Source of the DNA: Maylandia zebra
Lineage: Eukaryota; Chordata; Actinopteri; Cichliformes; Cichlidae
Direction: 5' to 3'
NCBI RefSeq assembly: GCF_041146795.1
Contig: NC_135174.1
Span: 20,764,878 to 20,828,877, forward strand
DNA length: 64,000 nucleotides
Under the pieces are notes generated by a model. It was given only the letters and a program-made list of their open reading frames with translations, did not search any database and was not told the DNA's origin. Position 1 is the first letter of the stretch. Every line of letters begins with the position of its first letter. Positions 26,701 to 37,788 of this stretch are shown one piece after another. The position numbers and the translations under genes were made by a program.

Positions 26701-29700
26701 CATAAGAGCCCTCAATCAATCATAGCAGTGTACTTATGATAAGGAGCACAATTCCGCTTTTGTATGTATCCTGTGGAGCGTCGCCTTGACTTTGAGAACA
26801 GATTAATAAAAGAAAACCTGCCCGGAAATGAATAGGTGTGGAGCCTTTGCACATTGCATTGCCTTTGTCTTTGATTTGATTGTTGTCACACAATGCTTGA
26901 GCTATTTGATGTCAAGACACCGGGAAATTCGAAGATTTGATCACAAATAAAATCAGTGAAGAAAACTAGCATAAAAATGATTGCCTATGATTTTCTGATG
27001 ATTGTCTTATTACAGATTTGCTATGTGAAAAGTGACTCCGGAAATCTCCCTTTGTGTCGGATAATTGGTTTAAACAGTGTTTAGACCTTTTAATTAAGTA
27101 ATAATTATTATCATACTTAAGCAGCTTAACTGTTGTGCACCGCTTAAAAGTCCCCAAATTATATTTATAATATACAATTGAGGTTTTTTTTTCCAGATTA
27201 ATAAAACCTAAATTATTTTGGATCAATGGATCATAGTTACTGGTAAATAAAAAATCACTGATGTGCATTTATCTATTTCATATTTCAGCTGTTTTCAGTT
27301 TTAATTCCTGAGATGTTGCTTGATAGATTAATTGATAATAATATGATTAATCTGCAAAATAATAAGAAATACAAGTTTTCAAATAAATAATAATAGTAGA
27401 ATAAATAGATTAAGCAGATTAAACCTGTACTTGAGCAAAATACTCAGTTAGTACTGAGCTATCATCCAAAGGTATTAGGTACTGTAAGGTTAAGCAGATA
27501 AGACTAAAGGGCATAGATCCCAAAGAAGGCACAAAGCGCACACACAACAGAAGGTAAACAGACACTCTGACAAAGGATTGAAGGGAAGGGCAGGGCTATG
27601 AATACACTTAAGGGTAATAAGGGAGAATGGAAACAGCTGGGGAAGAAGAGGCAGGTGAAGTAAATCCATAAATAATGATACAGGATGTAAAACAGAAGGT
27701 AAGACACACAAAACAGGGAAACTCAAAAGGTAAAATGAAACTGCATTTCAAAAGTAAGAATAAAGAAGCTTAAACTTACCCCCCTCCCCCCCAATGGAAA
27801 ACAAACAAACAAACAAAAAACCCATAAGAAAATACTATACAAAAGCTCAAAAGGTCCATGACAGCAATCAATACTTTATCATTATTTTTTCTAATCAGGC
27901 TACAACTTGGTGAGCCTTTTGTTCTACAAGGGAAGGTGGTGAATTGGACACGAAAGATTTTTGGGTGAATTAATATAAAGCCCATTTTTAAAGAGACTGT
28001 ATTTACCATTCGCTCCAACAAGATGTGACATTTGTTATTTTTCTATGAACACACTAACAGTGATAAAATTCCTGCACTCATTATTAATTCAACCCCAGAC
28101 ACGGGACAGCAAGGATATCATTAAAACACTCACAGACAAAAATCTCTACATTTAAATGCAACACACAATCTACACGCAACAGCTTGTTGAACTAATCCCT
28201 TGACAAATGCAAAAACACATAATTGTATGATCCTCATTTGAAATAACACCAGAAATCATTTATTTCCATGTTTTAAGAAAAAAAAATCCCTTGGAGACAT
28301 ATAAATAAGGCAACAGTATTCAAAGTTATTTTTATGTCTTGGAAGAGTTTGGGGATTTTCAGTATATGGATGTGCTGCGGGAGTTTCATCCCATTCTCCA
28401 GTTTCTAAAGTGCCTCCCATGTGAATTGCAACGACACAGGTTTTTGTATTTCTCTGGGGCTGCTGCAGCTTCATCAGCATGACTGATCTCATTTATCATA
28501 GTCGCATTCAAAGAGGCCCGAGGTGTAGGGAAGGGAGTTTCAACGGCAGTACCATCAGTGCAAAAGCACAGATCAGTGAGCTGCTGGGGACCATATGAAT
28601 GCATGAATAACAGTTTGTATTTAGGATTTTGCTGCATGTGAAATTCCAGGATGGAGGAGGTGTATGGTGCCTCATAATGGGATAAACAAACAGATCAAAT
28701 GGCTGCACTGCACTGCATCATCTTATGTACTGAATTCAACATTCCTGTGTCCATATTTTATGCTGAGATTTGCAGAATAAAAGCTGATTTTATTCAAACA
28801 ACAATACCCTGGGTATATGTAAGTGATTTCTCTTGATTGTTAATATTACAATATAGTATTTTAATAAATACTATTTTCTAATTTTCTTTAACTTTGCGTT
28901 TTAAATATGAAGTTCGTGTTTATAATAATCACTAAAATGTTGCCTAATCCTGTTAAATCACAGAAATCTCTTTAATCTTACAAGAAAAAACAAAACATTA
29001 TCTCAAAAAACAAGCAGAGGTATGAGCAGACAGAGAAGCTCCTTCTATAGCTGTGTGAGTACACTCATCATCCCATGATAACCCTCTATGTAGCGCCACT
29101 TACCGCAACATTTTGTTCCTTTGCTTGTAATTGATTTCTACTTTAATTTATTAATATAGCCTATAGAGCGCCTGCAGCACAATGCTAGTTATCTGGGGCC
29201 CACCAGGAGCCTAATCTCTTAAGATGAGCTGAATTAATAAGCGTCTTCAAGTAACATATTGATTACAGAATCAATGCCTGTTTCTTTGCATCATGCTCAA
29301 ATCATTATTATAAAATATAACAGTATTGTGGCACCTTGTTCAATCGTTTTACTTCAGTGCGCATTTCAAAAGGCTCTCTTTTGATTGATAGTGTGTCTTA
29401 CATAATGAGAGGGCATTCAAAAATACGATGTCTCGATAGTTGTTTTCCACCACCTCCAGGTTGTTATTGATAGGGGTTATCTGATTCCCTCAGCCAAAAA
29501 ACCCTATTGTAGTGGAAGAGTTGCTCTTAACTTTTAAGGGTTTTTAATAAAGACGAAGTTTCATGGCTTCCAGGTCACTTCTTTCGTTCTTTCTTTCATG
29601 CCTACAGGCAGATGTGGATTTCTACAAGTATAATTTACAGGAATTGAGAGTTTCGTACAAATATAGAATTATCAAATCATCCAGTCGTGCCAATAGGGAC

Positions 29701-30100
29701 TAGTACTGTATATCTACACCTCGATCATCAATCTAAATTGAGAGAATAATGTTGTATCCCTTCCAGGCACATACTGTACCAAAAAGAAACAATCCGAGGA
29801 TACAAATCTGATGTCTTTTTTTTCTTCAATATTGTTACGTCAAAGGAAAGATGCTTTCAATCTGTAATTTTACCCTGAAACCAGCTCTTCCACTTTGAGC
29901 AAAATTCTATTTTTATACACTCATAATACCACAAATCTTCTTAGAGGTTTTCTTAAGATTACATGTGACATAAGAAGTCACTTCACAGTACGCACAAGCC
30001 TGTTTTAATGTTATTTTGCACATTTGCCATTTGAAAGCATTTTCCTACACAGTGCACTTACAGTAAGCACATCAAATATCATTTTGAGCAGCTCAGCAAA
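23773..30100. other. Gene-free stretch between repeats and mmp21
   Basis: No exon matching a known family was found in about 6 kb downstream of mmp21. A block at about 25140-25290 (with GCATTATGCATGAGG, CTTAATTACACTTGC and TTTGTAATTACTG) and another at about 26700-26930 (CCCTCAATCAATCATAGC, PBX/HOX-like) are candidate non-coding elements. The remaining open frames are short and look like chance. Confidence 0.45.
25140..25290. promoter_or_regulatory. Candidate conserved non-coding element
   Basis: About 150 bp of complex AT-rich sequence with an octamer-like ATTATGCATGAG, two TAATTAC cores and a CATTCAAATTAGG stretch, without repeats or open frames. It looks like an enhancer by composition only. 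Confidence 0.3.
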
Positions 30101-30103
30101 ACA

Positions 30104-30109
30104 TTTATT
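30104..30109 (-). other. Candidate mmp21 poly(A) signal
   Basis: AATAAA on the minus strand, about 310 bp downstream of the mmp21 stop codon. It would give a short 3' UTR. Confidence 0.5.
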
Positions 30110-30415
30110 GGCTTTATCTACATTATACATACATGTATTCTCTGAATATCTCAATAATAGGAAGTCCTTTAGGATTGTTTTTGTGGCAGAATGCATTCAG
30201 CACTGCTCCGAAAAAGAGAAAAGGAATGAAAGAGCAGCTGTTACATATATAAATAACACACCTCGGTGAAAATTAGCCAACAAAATTCAAAATTGTTGTT
30301 GTCTCCGTGAAATTAGACAGTTATTGCAGCTTGACAATATGTGTACATAAAACGAAATCAGTAGATCACATATGCAAACTTTAGCAAGCTCTATCACATC
30401 TCTGCTGCAACACTC

Positions 30416-33400
30416 TCAGCGGGTTAGTTTGAGTGCAGTGGGATGAACATTGCAGATATCAAACCAATGCTGATCCACCTCCTTATGTGGCAGCAGGCCA
30501 TTTCGTGGCAGAAAGGGCCGTCGCCAGCGATCACGACTGCCCACTACTTGCCAGAAGCGTATGCCCTTGAGTAGAAAGATGGCATTGTGAGTGTAGGAGA
30601 AGTAGGCAGCGTCAATGTTGCCATCTGGATGGTCTGTGTTCACCACAGGAGGGAAAATGTCTCTGATGTTTTTTGGGAACCCTCTTGCCAAGTTGTTGGC
30701 TTCCATGCTGAATGCATACACCTGTTCAAAGAGATAATTGCTCTTTTTTTTGTTATGCAGAAATCAATTCAATTATACAATGCAAACAATTCACAGAGGA
30801 ACTTTAGTGCATTTGTTTGCTTGAAGACATTCCCTCATAATCCTAAGAAACAATTAATTAGCTTGGGTTTTCTCCAGGACTCTGCTTTTTATATCTGCAT
30901 GTTCTGCTAATCGGTATTGCTAGATTACAAACCACAGATGGAAACAGTTTGATTAATGACCATTAAGCCTAAGCCACATTTTAAGTCTAAATAATGTATA
31001 ATGTATAATGGTCTGTGTGTTTTAATATCGAACCACATCATTCCAGCTTGTCATTTAAGCACTTCATGAATATTTCCTAATTTACTTTCTTACTGAACCT
31101 CATGTCTTTGCTCTTGTATTAGTGTAATAATATCTGACAGCCAGGTAATATTGCACTTACAAGATTGTTTTTAAAGAAGTAGATGTGGGAGTCCCTCCTG
31201 TCATAAAAGGCTGTGTCAATAGGACTTGGCACCCCTGGGAATCCTTCAGAGATTAACCTCGGATAATGGTGGCCTTCAGAGTCTTGTCCAAACACCTGGT
31301 CGTTCTCACTATCATACCTCCAGAACTGAGTACCTGTAGATAAATAAGTTAATTACATTTTCACCAAGTATTCATTTGTTCACTAACTCTTTTCAAACAG
31401 TATAACTCTCCACTTAGTGTACCTCTGAAGAAATATACAGCATCTCTTCTCCTGGACCAGACATGGACATGTGCATCTACTCCATCCATTGGGATCCCAT
31501 GCCAGCCAGTTTGCAGCGGAACTGGATCACCATAACGCGTTCTATTATTTCTGTTCTCATACAGCCAGTACCAGCCATCTCTCATGAAATAGGTGTTAAA
31601 GCGGATCACCACCTCCCCATAGGGTGTCTTCTCCTTTCTGATCCAATCAAACACCGCGTTGAACCGACCTTTACAGCCTCCTGGTGTCAAATGCAAGCAC
31701 AACAGGTGGGGCAAAAAAAAGGGTTTGCGTCAGACAATTAGGGCAAAAATACAGCAAAGTGCATTTCTCTAAGAGTGTATAAGTAACCACTAGATGGTGC
31801 TGTAACCATGTACCATAGAGTTGCTGTATAGCTTTTCTGTCCATCCAGTCCATTTCAAAGCTGGACTCCTGCGGTAGATAGCTGGGCTGCATTATGGATC
31901 CGGGTCTATATATGTGAGGTAGACCCAAAACATGGCCAATCTCATGAACTGCTACCTGAACGGGTTTAATATTTTTAAGGCGTTGTTAGAGCAATGCGTT
32001 GTTAATCACTGGAATTATTTCAATCTGGCAGTTCCTTTGATCGTGCGGTAATATAATTACTTTGAGAAGGCTGATTCCACTGCCAACATTGGGAGTTGTG
32101 AAGTGCTCATCATCATCAAAGTGTATATCACCCAGGAACCAAGCATGGGCAAATTCTTGACCAGTGCCATCGAACTTCTGATTACATCCCAGATGCCTTC
32201 CTATGAAAGAATTTCACAACGATGCAATATGTTATTTGGCACAAAAAGGAGGTACAGTGGAAACATTAATGATCCTCTTCAGACATACATACACATGACC
32301 CTAAGAAGGGCCAGTCTAAGAAGACTGGTGGTGGTTTACTTAGTTTTTGTGTTTAATAAGCCTCATTAACAGATGTTTTATTAGTCTTAAACATATATGT
32401 GGCCAAGGAGATAACATCCTTTAACTTTTTTATCCTGAAATGAGAAATTAACCTTCACAGACTAGTGATGTGAAGGATCAAATCTAAACATTCCACATTT
32501 TATTCAGAAAAATAGTGATTTACATATCCACCTAACAAGTGAAAGATCCCCAGTGTCATCTCAGGAGAAGACACAAATCCTTTTGGGGTTGTGTCAGGAA
32601 GGGCATCTGGCATAAATCTCTGCCAAACCAGACATGCGGAGCTACCTGCTGTGGCCCCTGTGAATAAAGGAGCAGCCAAAAGTAGCTTTCATGCTGCAAT
32701 GAAGCAAATAAACATTGACTAAAACCCACCTGTACCAAATCCCAGCCTGATGTCAACATCCTCCAATGGGGCATGTGTATCCTCCACAAATTCCAGTGGC
32801 GACACCTCACTCCACATCCTGAAAGCCAGTCTGAAGATGTATCTCTGGTCGTCAATAGTCAGCTGGCTGCTGTAGCCTTCTCCTATCAGCCTCCAGTTTA
32901 ACACCTTCTTGGAAAAAGCCATGTGGCCAGTTGGAGTCAAATCTCTCTTCCGCCTGCTTTTGGATATGAGACTTGCGAGAGGTTCCTTCTTGCGTCTCAC
33001 TGCTTCACTCGGATGCGCGTTCGCACTGATATTCCCCGTTTGGCTGCCCGGTCTGCTGTCGTGCGAGCTGTTTAGGGAAGTGATCTTTAAAAGCTCCGTT
33101 GTATAATTCATGCTGGTGTCATTGGAAATGGCTGTGAACACACCGTCTGTATCATTAAAATTTAATATGTTGTCTTCAGAGAAATTTGCAGTACCTAAAG
33201 AAGTGCCACTGATTATGTCACTTGCTGTGTTGTTCCTGTTGGTCTCAGTAAAACTGTCAGTGGTACTGTTTTCAAAATCAAAGTCACCACTGCTCTGAGG
33301 TGCTGTAGTGATGACAGGGATGGTCAGACCAGTCTCTTTATCAGGGACTCCACACCTTGGTTTGTTCATTGCTAACTTGGTGGCCTCATCAAACACCCCT

Positions 33401-33912
33401 GTAACAGGCAGACCTGAAACCCTCTGAAACTCTTTAAGTGCTGAAATAAAGGCTTGGTTCTCATTTTGACGGTTATAGCCCTGCTGATCACCAGCTCGAT
33501 GAGCAGCCCTCGAGTAAGACGCTGAGGTTCCCTCCTGGATTGTGGCTTGAAGATCGTCGAGGAAGTCACCACTGAAAGAGGTGTCTGAATCCTCAAACCG
33601 AACCTCCTCCCAGTTAACTGGCTTGATGAATCCATATCTAGAGAGAAATAACTAAAACAAGACACGGGTTACATTAGACAAATCCTGTGTCTGGTTAAAT
33701 GGATGCTGACGTTTGAGAAACACAGGAAGTCAAAAAAGAAGAAAAAAAAAACAATATACCTCAGCTGTGTACTTGTCTGTTATAGCCTGAGCTTTGTGAG
33801 AATTAAGTGTCTGTGTATCAGAATGATCCCGATTATGGAAAAGTTTCTCTGCATCAGTTGCGCTAATGTTGGTCAAAAAGAACATAAATATCAGCTGGAT
33901 TAAATTCAGCAT
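30416..33912 (-). CDS. mmp21: Matrix metalloproteinase-21, complete 7-exon CDS
   Basis: A secreted zinc protease needed for left-right axis patterning in vertebrates. Coding exons on the minus strand: 33912-33760, 33651-32730, 32200-32061, 31955-31814, 31680-31423, 31333-31161, 30721-30416; all junctions are GT-AG, phases agree, and the total is 697 codons plus stop. Residues 1-20 are a hydrophobic signal peptide. The cysteine switch PRCGVPD is at 149-155 and a furin site RRKR at 284-287, followed by the catalytic domain with zinc motif [11 protein letters not shown] (409-419) and SIMQP turn. The hemopexin-like domain begins near Cys455 and closes at Cys686. The family-specific [19 protein letters not shown] segment confirms MMP21 rather than another MMP. 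Human MMP21 is about 569 residues; the excess is a 128-residue insert at 156-283. The start was chosen because the signal peptide follows directly and a TATA box lies 72 bp upstream. Confidence 0.97.
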
Positions 33913-33983
33913 CGTGTCCTTTAGCGGTGTACTCCCAGGTCTATATGCAAGATGAGATGATGACGAGTGAGGAGCAACGCTGC

Positions 33984-33989
33984 TTTATA
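33984..33989 (-). promoter_or_regulatory. TATA box of mmp21
   Basis: TATAAA on the minus strand (within GCTTATAAAGC), about 72 bp upstream of the mmp21 ATG. It places transcription start near 33950-33960 with a short 5' UTR. A TATA promoter fits a tissue-restricted developmental gene, in contrast to the TATA-less promoter shared by uros and bccip. Confidence 0.55.
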
Positions 33990-34314
33990 AGCAAATCCTT
34001 TGCTTCTCCACACCCCTCAGAGGTGTGACTCTACAGATGTAACCTGCTTTCTTCACCTCTGCGTGAAAAGTAAACTTTTACAATCTACAACTGTTCAATT
34101 TGACTCTTTCTCTGTGGTTATGTTATACAAGCTTCAGTGGTTTTAAATGGACTGCAGCTGATCCGTGGAAAGATGTTAAAACCTTCACTTTCATGTGGAC
34201 AGTAAAAGACAGGGATGACCCCTGCAAGCACTGTGTTGAACAGGAAATAAACACACAAACACACACAAGCAATTACCACAGACAAAACCTTCAATATTAT
34301 CACAATGATTGCCT

Positions 34315-34320
34315 TTTATT
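34315..34320 (-). other. Candidate uros poly(A) signal
   Basis: AATAAA on the minus strand, about 235 bp after the uros stop codon. If used, the uros transcript ends roughly 300 bp upstream of the mmp21 TATA box, so the two genes are closely stacked on the same strand. Confidence 0.5.
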
Positions 34321-34554
34321 TTCTCAGTCATTTTCTTACATCATATAAAGCTAATTATAATTTTATCTTAGACTTTCCTGGCTCTGGTGCTGCAAAAAAT
34401 AACTTTTTTCTTTCAGTACAAAAATAGCAGAATCATGTGTCCAACAACAATAAAGATGAGCAGTAAACCAGTAAAATACACAAATAACAGTACATATTTA
34501 CATGTATAATAACAACAAACACCAAAGATGAGGCAGGTGGATTTTAAAAGCTGG

Positions 34555-36921
34555 TCACTGCAGAGTTTTAGCTATCGCTATCGCCAGGTGTTCAGCTGTT
34601 GGCTTTTCTGCAGTGCAGCTGACACAAAGGCCTTCTGCTGCTATTGCATCTTGTGTAGTAGGCCCTATGGCTGCAAACTGGAAACAAAGACATTTATGTG
34701 AGTAAAGCTCTGTTAAGCACTTCAGATTCATGCATTATTTAAATCTATCTGTGTATGACTGTGAGGAAGATGCACCTTTATTTGAGTCAGCTGTTCAGCC
34801 GAGAGCCTCCGCACCACTTCAAGGCAAAACTTCACTCCTGATGGACTGAAGAAAGCTATGCTTGCTGGAATGCCCTATAAGCACACAAACAAATGAACAG
34901 CTGCTATATTGAAACAAATAAATAAATACAAGCAATAAGAATGACACTTTACCTGCTCTTTGAAATAGTTCTTTAGATTTTTCTCCAGATTGGGATGCTC
35001 TGCTGTTTGATAGACAGTTAATGTCTCTAGGGGCACTCCTGGAAACAAAGAAACAGATCCCAACAGTGATAAAGATAGTGCAATTATTATTTTATAATTA
35101 GAATAATCCCAATGGAAATTTTATCACCTTGACTTTTAATTGTCAGGCACAACAGGGGGAATGCTTACCATTTTCCCTTAAAGCCGTGGGCAAGACTTCC
35201 CTTTTGATTGAGCCACAGGGGAAAAAAAGTGGTGGGATATTGGTGGCCTCTCCTATGACGGGAATTATACGTGAGATCATATGAGTAATAAGAGCAATCA
35301 TAAAATTACTATTAAAATTAAACTGTGAGGAATGTGAGACTCCAAATTTACGCCGTACGTTCAATAATAAGTCGTGATAGCACCTCTGCTGTCCCTGTGT
35401 CCTCTCCCAAAGGGTTCAGACCTAGATTCTGTACTGTATGGGATAAAAATCATGAAAAGGAAAAAAATTGATAAGCTTTACAGTAATGTGGTAAATTCTT
35501 GAACCACCCCACATTTATTTATATTTTGCTAGAAAATGGGAAATAGGCGCAGCGATGTTTTTAAAAGCAGAAAACACTAAAAAGACATTACGGTCTAGTC
35601 TTTTCTAAGTTATCTGCTATGTGTAGACACAACAATTGTTCATTCCTTGACTTGGGTGCATTTTTTTATACTTGATGCATTCATAGGCCAGTGTTAAGTG
35701 GCTTAACAACCAAACCACATTCCTCTGAAAATGGCACAGTACAAAGCCTGGATTGAAAATAAGTGGAAAAACCAGCAAATGTCAAAAGACAAATTTGAAA
35801 GACTTTCTGAAAGCCTGGATGAGTAACTCAAGAGCACTTTGAAGAATTACAAGGACGTCTGAGTCCTTGGAAGTAAAATACAAAGAAATGAGGGTGGCTC
35901 AATACTTTTGCACAGTCTGCTAAATACTGACATAAGAGTGTGGCAGAGAAAACACATTCAATCGTTTCAACTAATTCAATAACTAAATTAGAAACTCACT
36001 GAGAGACTCAAAATAAAAACCCACTGTCAAATGTTACTGAAAAGAAGAAGCTAAAGCACACATGTAGAAATTGTTGCACCTGCTTGTTTTGTAAAGACAC
36101 AGAACAATCACTAACGACAAACTGTCACTTGTGTATAACAAATGGCTGAAGGTAGACAAAGCATTTCACACATCACTATGAGCACCAGGTGCCCGACACA
36201 CTCTGGTGCAATTAGCACAAGTTTACAAGGAGCTCAAGACGCAAAGGAGGATTCTGGGAGAAATTACCTTTGTCCATAGATGTGACTCACCTAATGAAGC
36301 GGTGGCCTTCCCAACCACATAGATGGACTTGGTGTTCCATTTGTTTTTCACTGCTTTGTGCCATTCTCAAAAGCACAACATACACTGGGCATTACAGAAA
36401 TGTACTACACAAACTTAACTTGTATTTTTAAGATCTTTACCAAAAAAAGTCATTTATATCAATGATATACAGAAGCTTGGAGAAAAGTAATGTTTATCAC
36501 CTTCCCTTCTTTCATCCTCTTCCAAACACATCCTTACAGCCTCCACTGCTCTTGGACTGGTAAATATGAGCCCACCGTATTTCTCTGGTTGGAAAAGCTG
36601 GAATAAGCAACAAATACATAAATCCATTGAATATGCAAACTGTTAAAATGAACGAATTAATGAAAGGACAATGGAACAACAATTTACCTTATCTGTCAAA
36701 GTGTTTAATGACACAAACTTAAAAGACAGCACCGGAAGTAGGGTTCCTTTATGTCCTCGTGATTCCAGCTCCTTCGGAGTGAAAATAATAACTGTTCAAC
36801 TGACAAATTTTAAGAAACTGGTTAAAGGTTAGTTGATTTAACTGTAAAGGGCGTGTACCTTAATATAGGGATCAGGTCCAGACTCTCCATCTTTTGGTTC
36901 TTTAAGCAGCAATACACGCAT
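34555..36921 (-). CDS. uros: Uroporphyrinogen-III synthase, complete CDS
   Basis: A cytosolic heme-pathway enzyme that cyclises hydroxymethylbilane to uroporphyrinogen III with inversion of ring D. Nine coding exons on the minus strand: 36921-36859, 36771-36688, 36597-36501, 36365-36291, 35433-35359, 35252-35169, 35038-34953, 34874-34776, 34677-34555. Phases agree and the product is 261 residues (human about 265). It opens MRVLLLKEP, like the vertebrate enzyme, and carries the family blocks [68 protein letters not shown] and [12 protein letters not shown]. The fold is two HEM4 lobes with the active cleft between them. A probable non-coding first exon lies at about 37385-37440. Intron 4 contains a transposon relic. 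All key motifs are intact, so the gene should be functional. Confidence 0.97.
35640..35925. mobile_element. Tc1-like transposon fragment in uros intron 4
   Basis: It ends with GGCTCAATACTTTTGCACAG, the reverse complement of the terminus seen at 47124-47146 in dhx32, so both belong to one Tc1/mariner-like family with TACTGTGCAAAAGTCTTGAGCC-type ends. Only one end is recognisable here and no transposase reading frame survives. The left boundary is approximate. Confidence 0.5.
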
Positions 36922-37384
36922 CTTGAAACACTGGATTATTAAAATAACAAAGATGGTTAATTCCGAACAAACTAAGGTAAAATAGGTTTACTAAGGTCTG
37001 CAATAATGTAAAGTCACAGGCTTAAAGCTACAAAAACACTGAGGACAGTGGGTGTGAAGGCACTTTAAGCAACGTTACACCCTAAAACGGTCACATGCTG
37101 ATAAGACTGTTGTTGAGTCACGATCATAAGACTGTACATGAACAGCGAATAAATTAAGCGAATGGGCCATTTTAGTTGAAAGTGTATGTTTAGTGTCTTC
37201 TTCCGTAAGAGTGTTCTTGTTTACCCTAGCAAGAGACGGTGCATGACAGACTATCTACGGTAGCCATTAACAGAACCTGTCTGTGATAAAGTGTGATAGA
37301 AGCGAATATTTTATCCGCGTATAGCTACAGTGACACGAAGTACAAACGGTGAAAAAGACGAAATATTAGGCAAAATTTATGTAC

Positions 37385-37440
37385 CTCTAGTGTTCATTCA
37401 GACTTTCATCATCCACGGTCGAGGAGGGGAGACAGAACAC
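37385..37440 (-). other. Probable non-coding first exon of uros
   Basis: On the minus strand the segment ends AACACTAGAG followed by the donor GTACAT at 37384-37379. The matching acceptor (TTTTAATAATCCAG) ends at 36931, so nine untranslated bases TGTTTCAAG precede the ATG. A separate untranslated leader exon is known for mammalian UROS. The 5' boundary is a guess. Confidence 0.45.
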
Positions 37441-37788
37441 TGTCTAATTTACTAACCTTGTAAAATAATCGTATTACAAGTAATATTACAAGAATGTGTT
37501 TATTTAATTTAAAAATATAGTATCAATAATTTAAATTAATATCTACTACACGTGACAAAGAGTTCGGGGGCATCTGAATTTATTTTCGTCCCCGTTTTAT
37601 AGAATGGTTTATTCCATTTCACCAACAGGCGACAAGCCGACATTGAAGCTCTGAATGTGGATTTAATAAGCGGCAAGCCGTGTATATGTGGAGCCATAAT
37701 GGCGGCTTCAGGGTTTTAGTTTCGTAGCTGATAGTTGCTAGTCTTTGCCCCGCCCACTTAGTAGACACGTGTGTTTTAAGTTTGCAGC
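37441..37788. promoter_or_regulatory. Divergent uros/bccip promoter
   Basis: About 350 bp separates the putative uros first exon from the bccip ATG. It contains CACGTG E-boxes at 37549-37554 and 37766-37771, a YY1-type match CATAATGGCGGC at 37695-37706, and a GC box CCCCGCCC at 37748-37755. There is no TATA box on either strand near the starts, which is typical of housekeeping bidirectional promoters. Head-to-head UROS and BCCIP are also found in human. Confidence 0.7.

Noticed and set aside
30960-31020. ATAATGTATAATGTATAATG mini-repeat
   Set aside because: Only about two and a half units in AT-rich intronic DNA of mmp21, with no sign of function.
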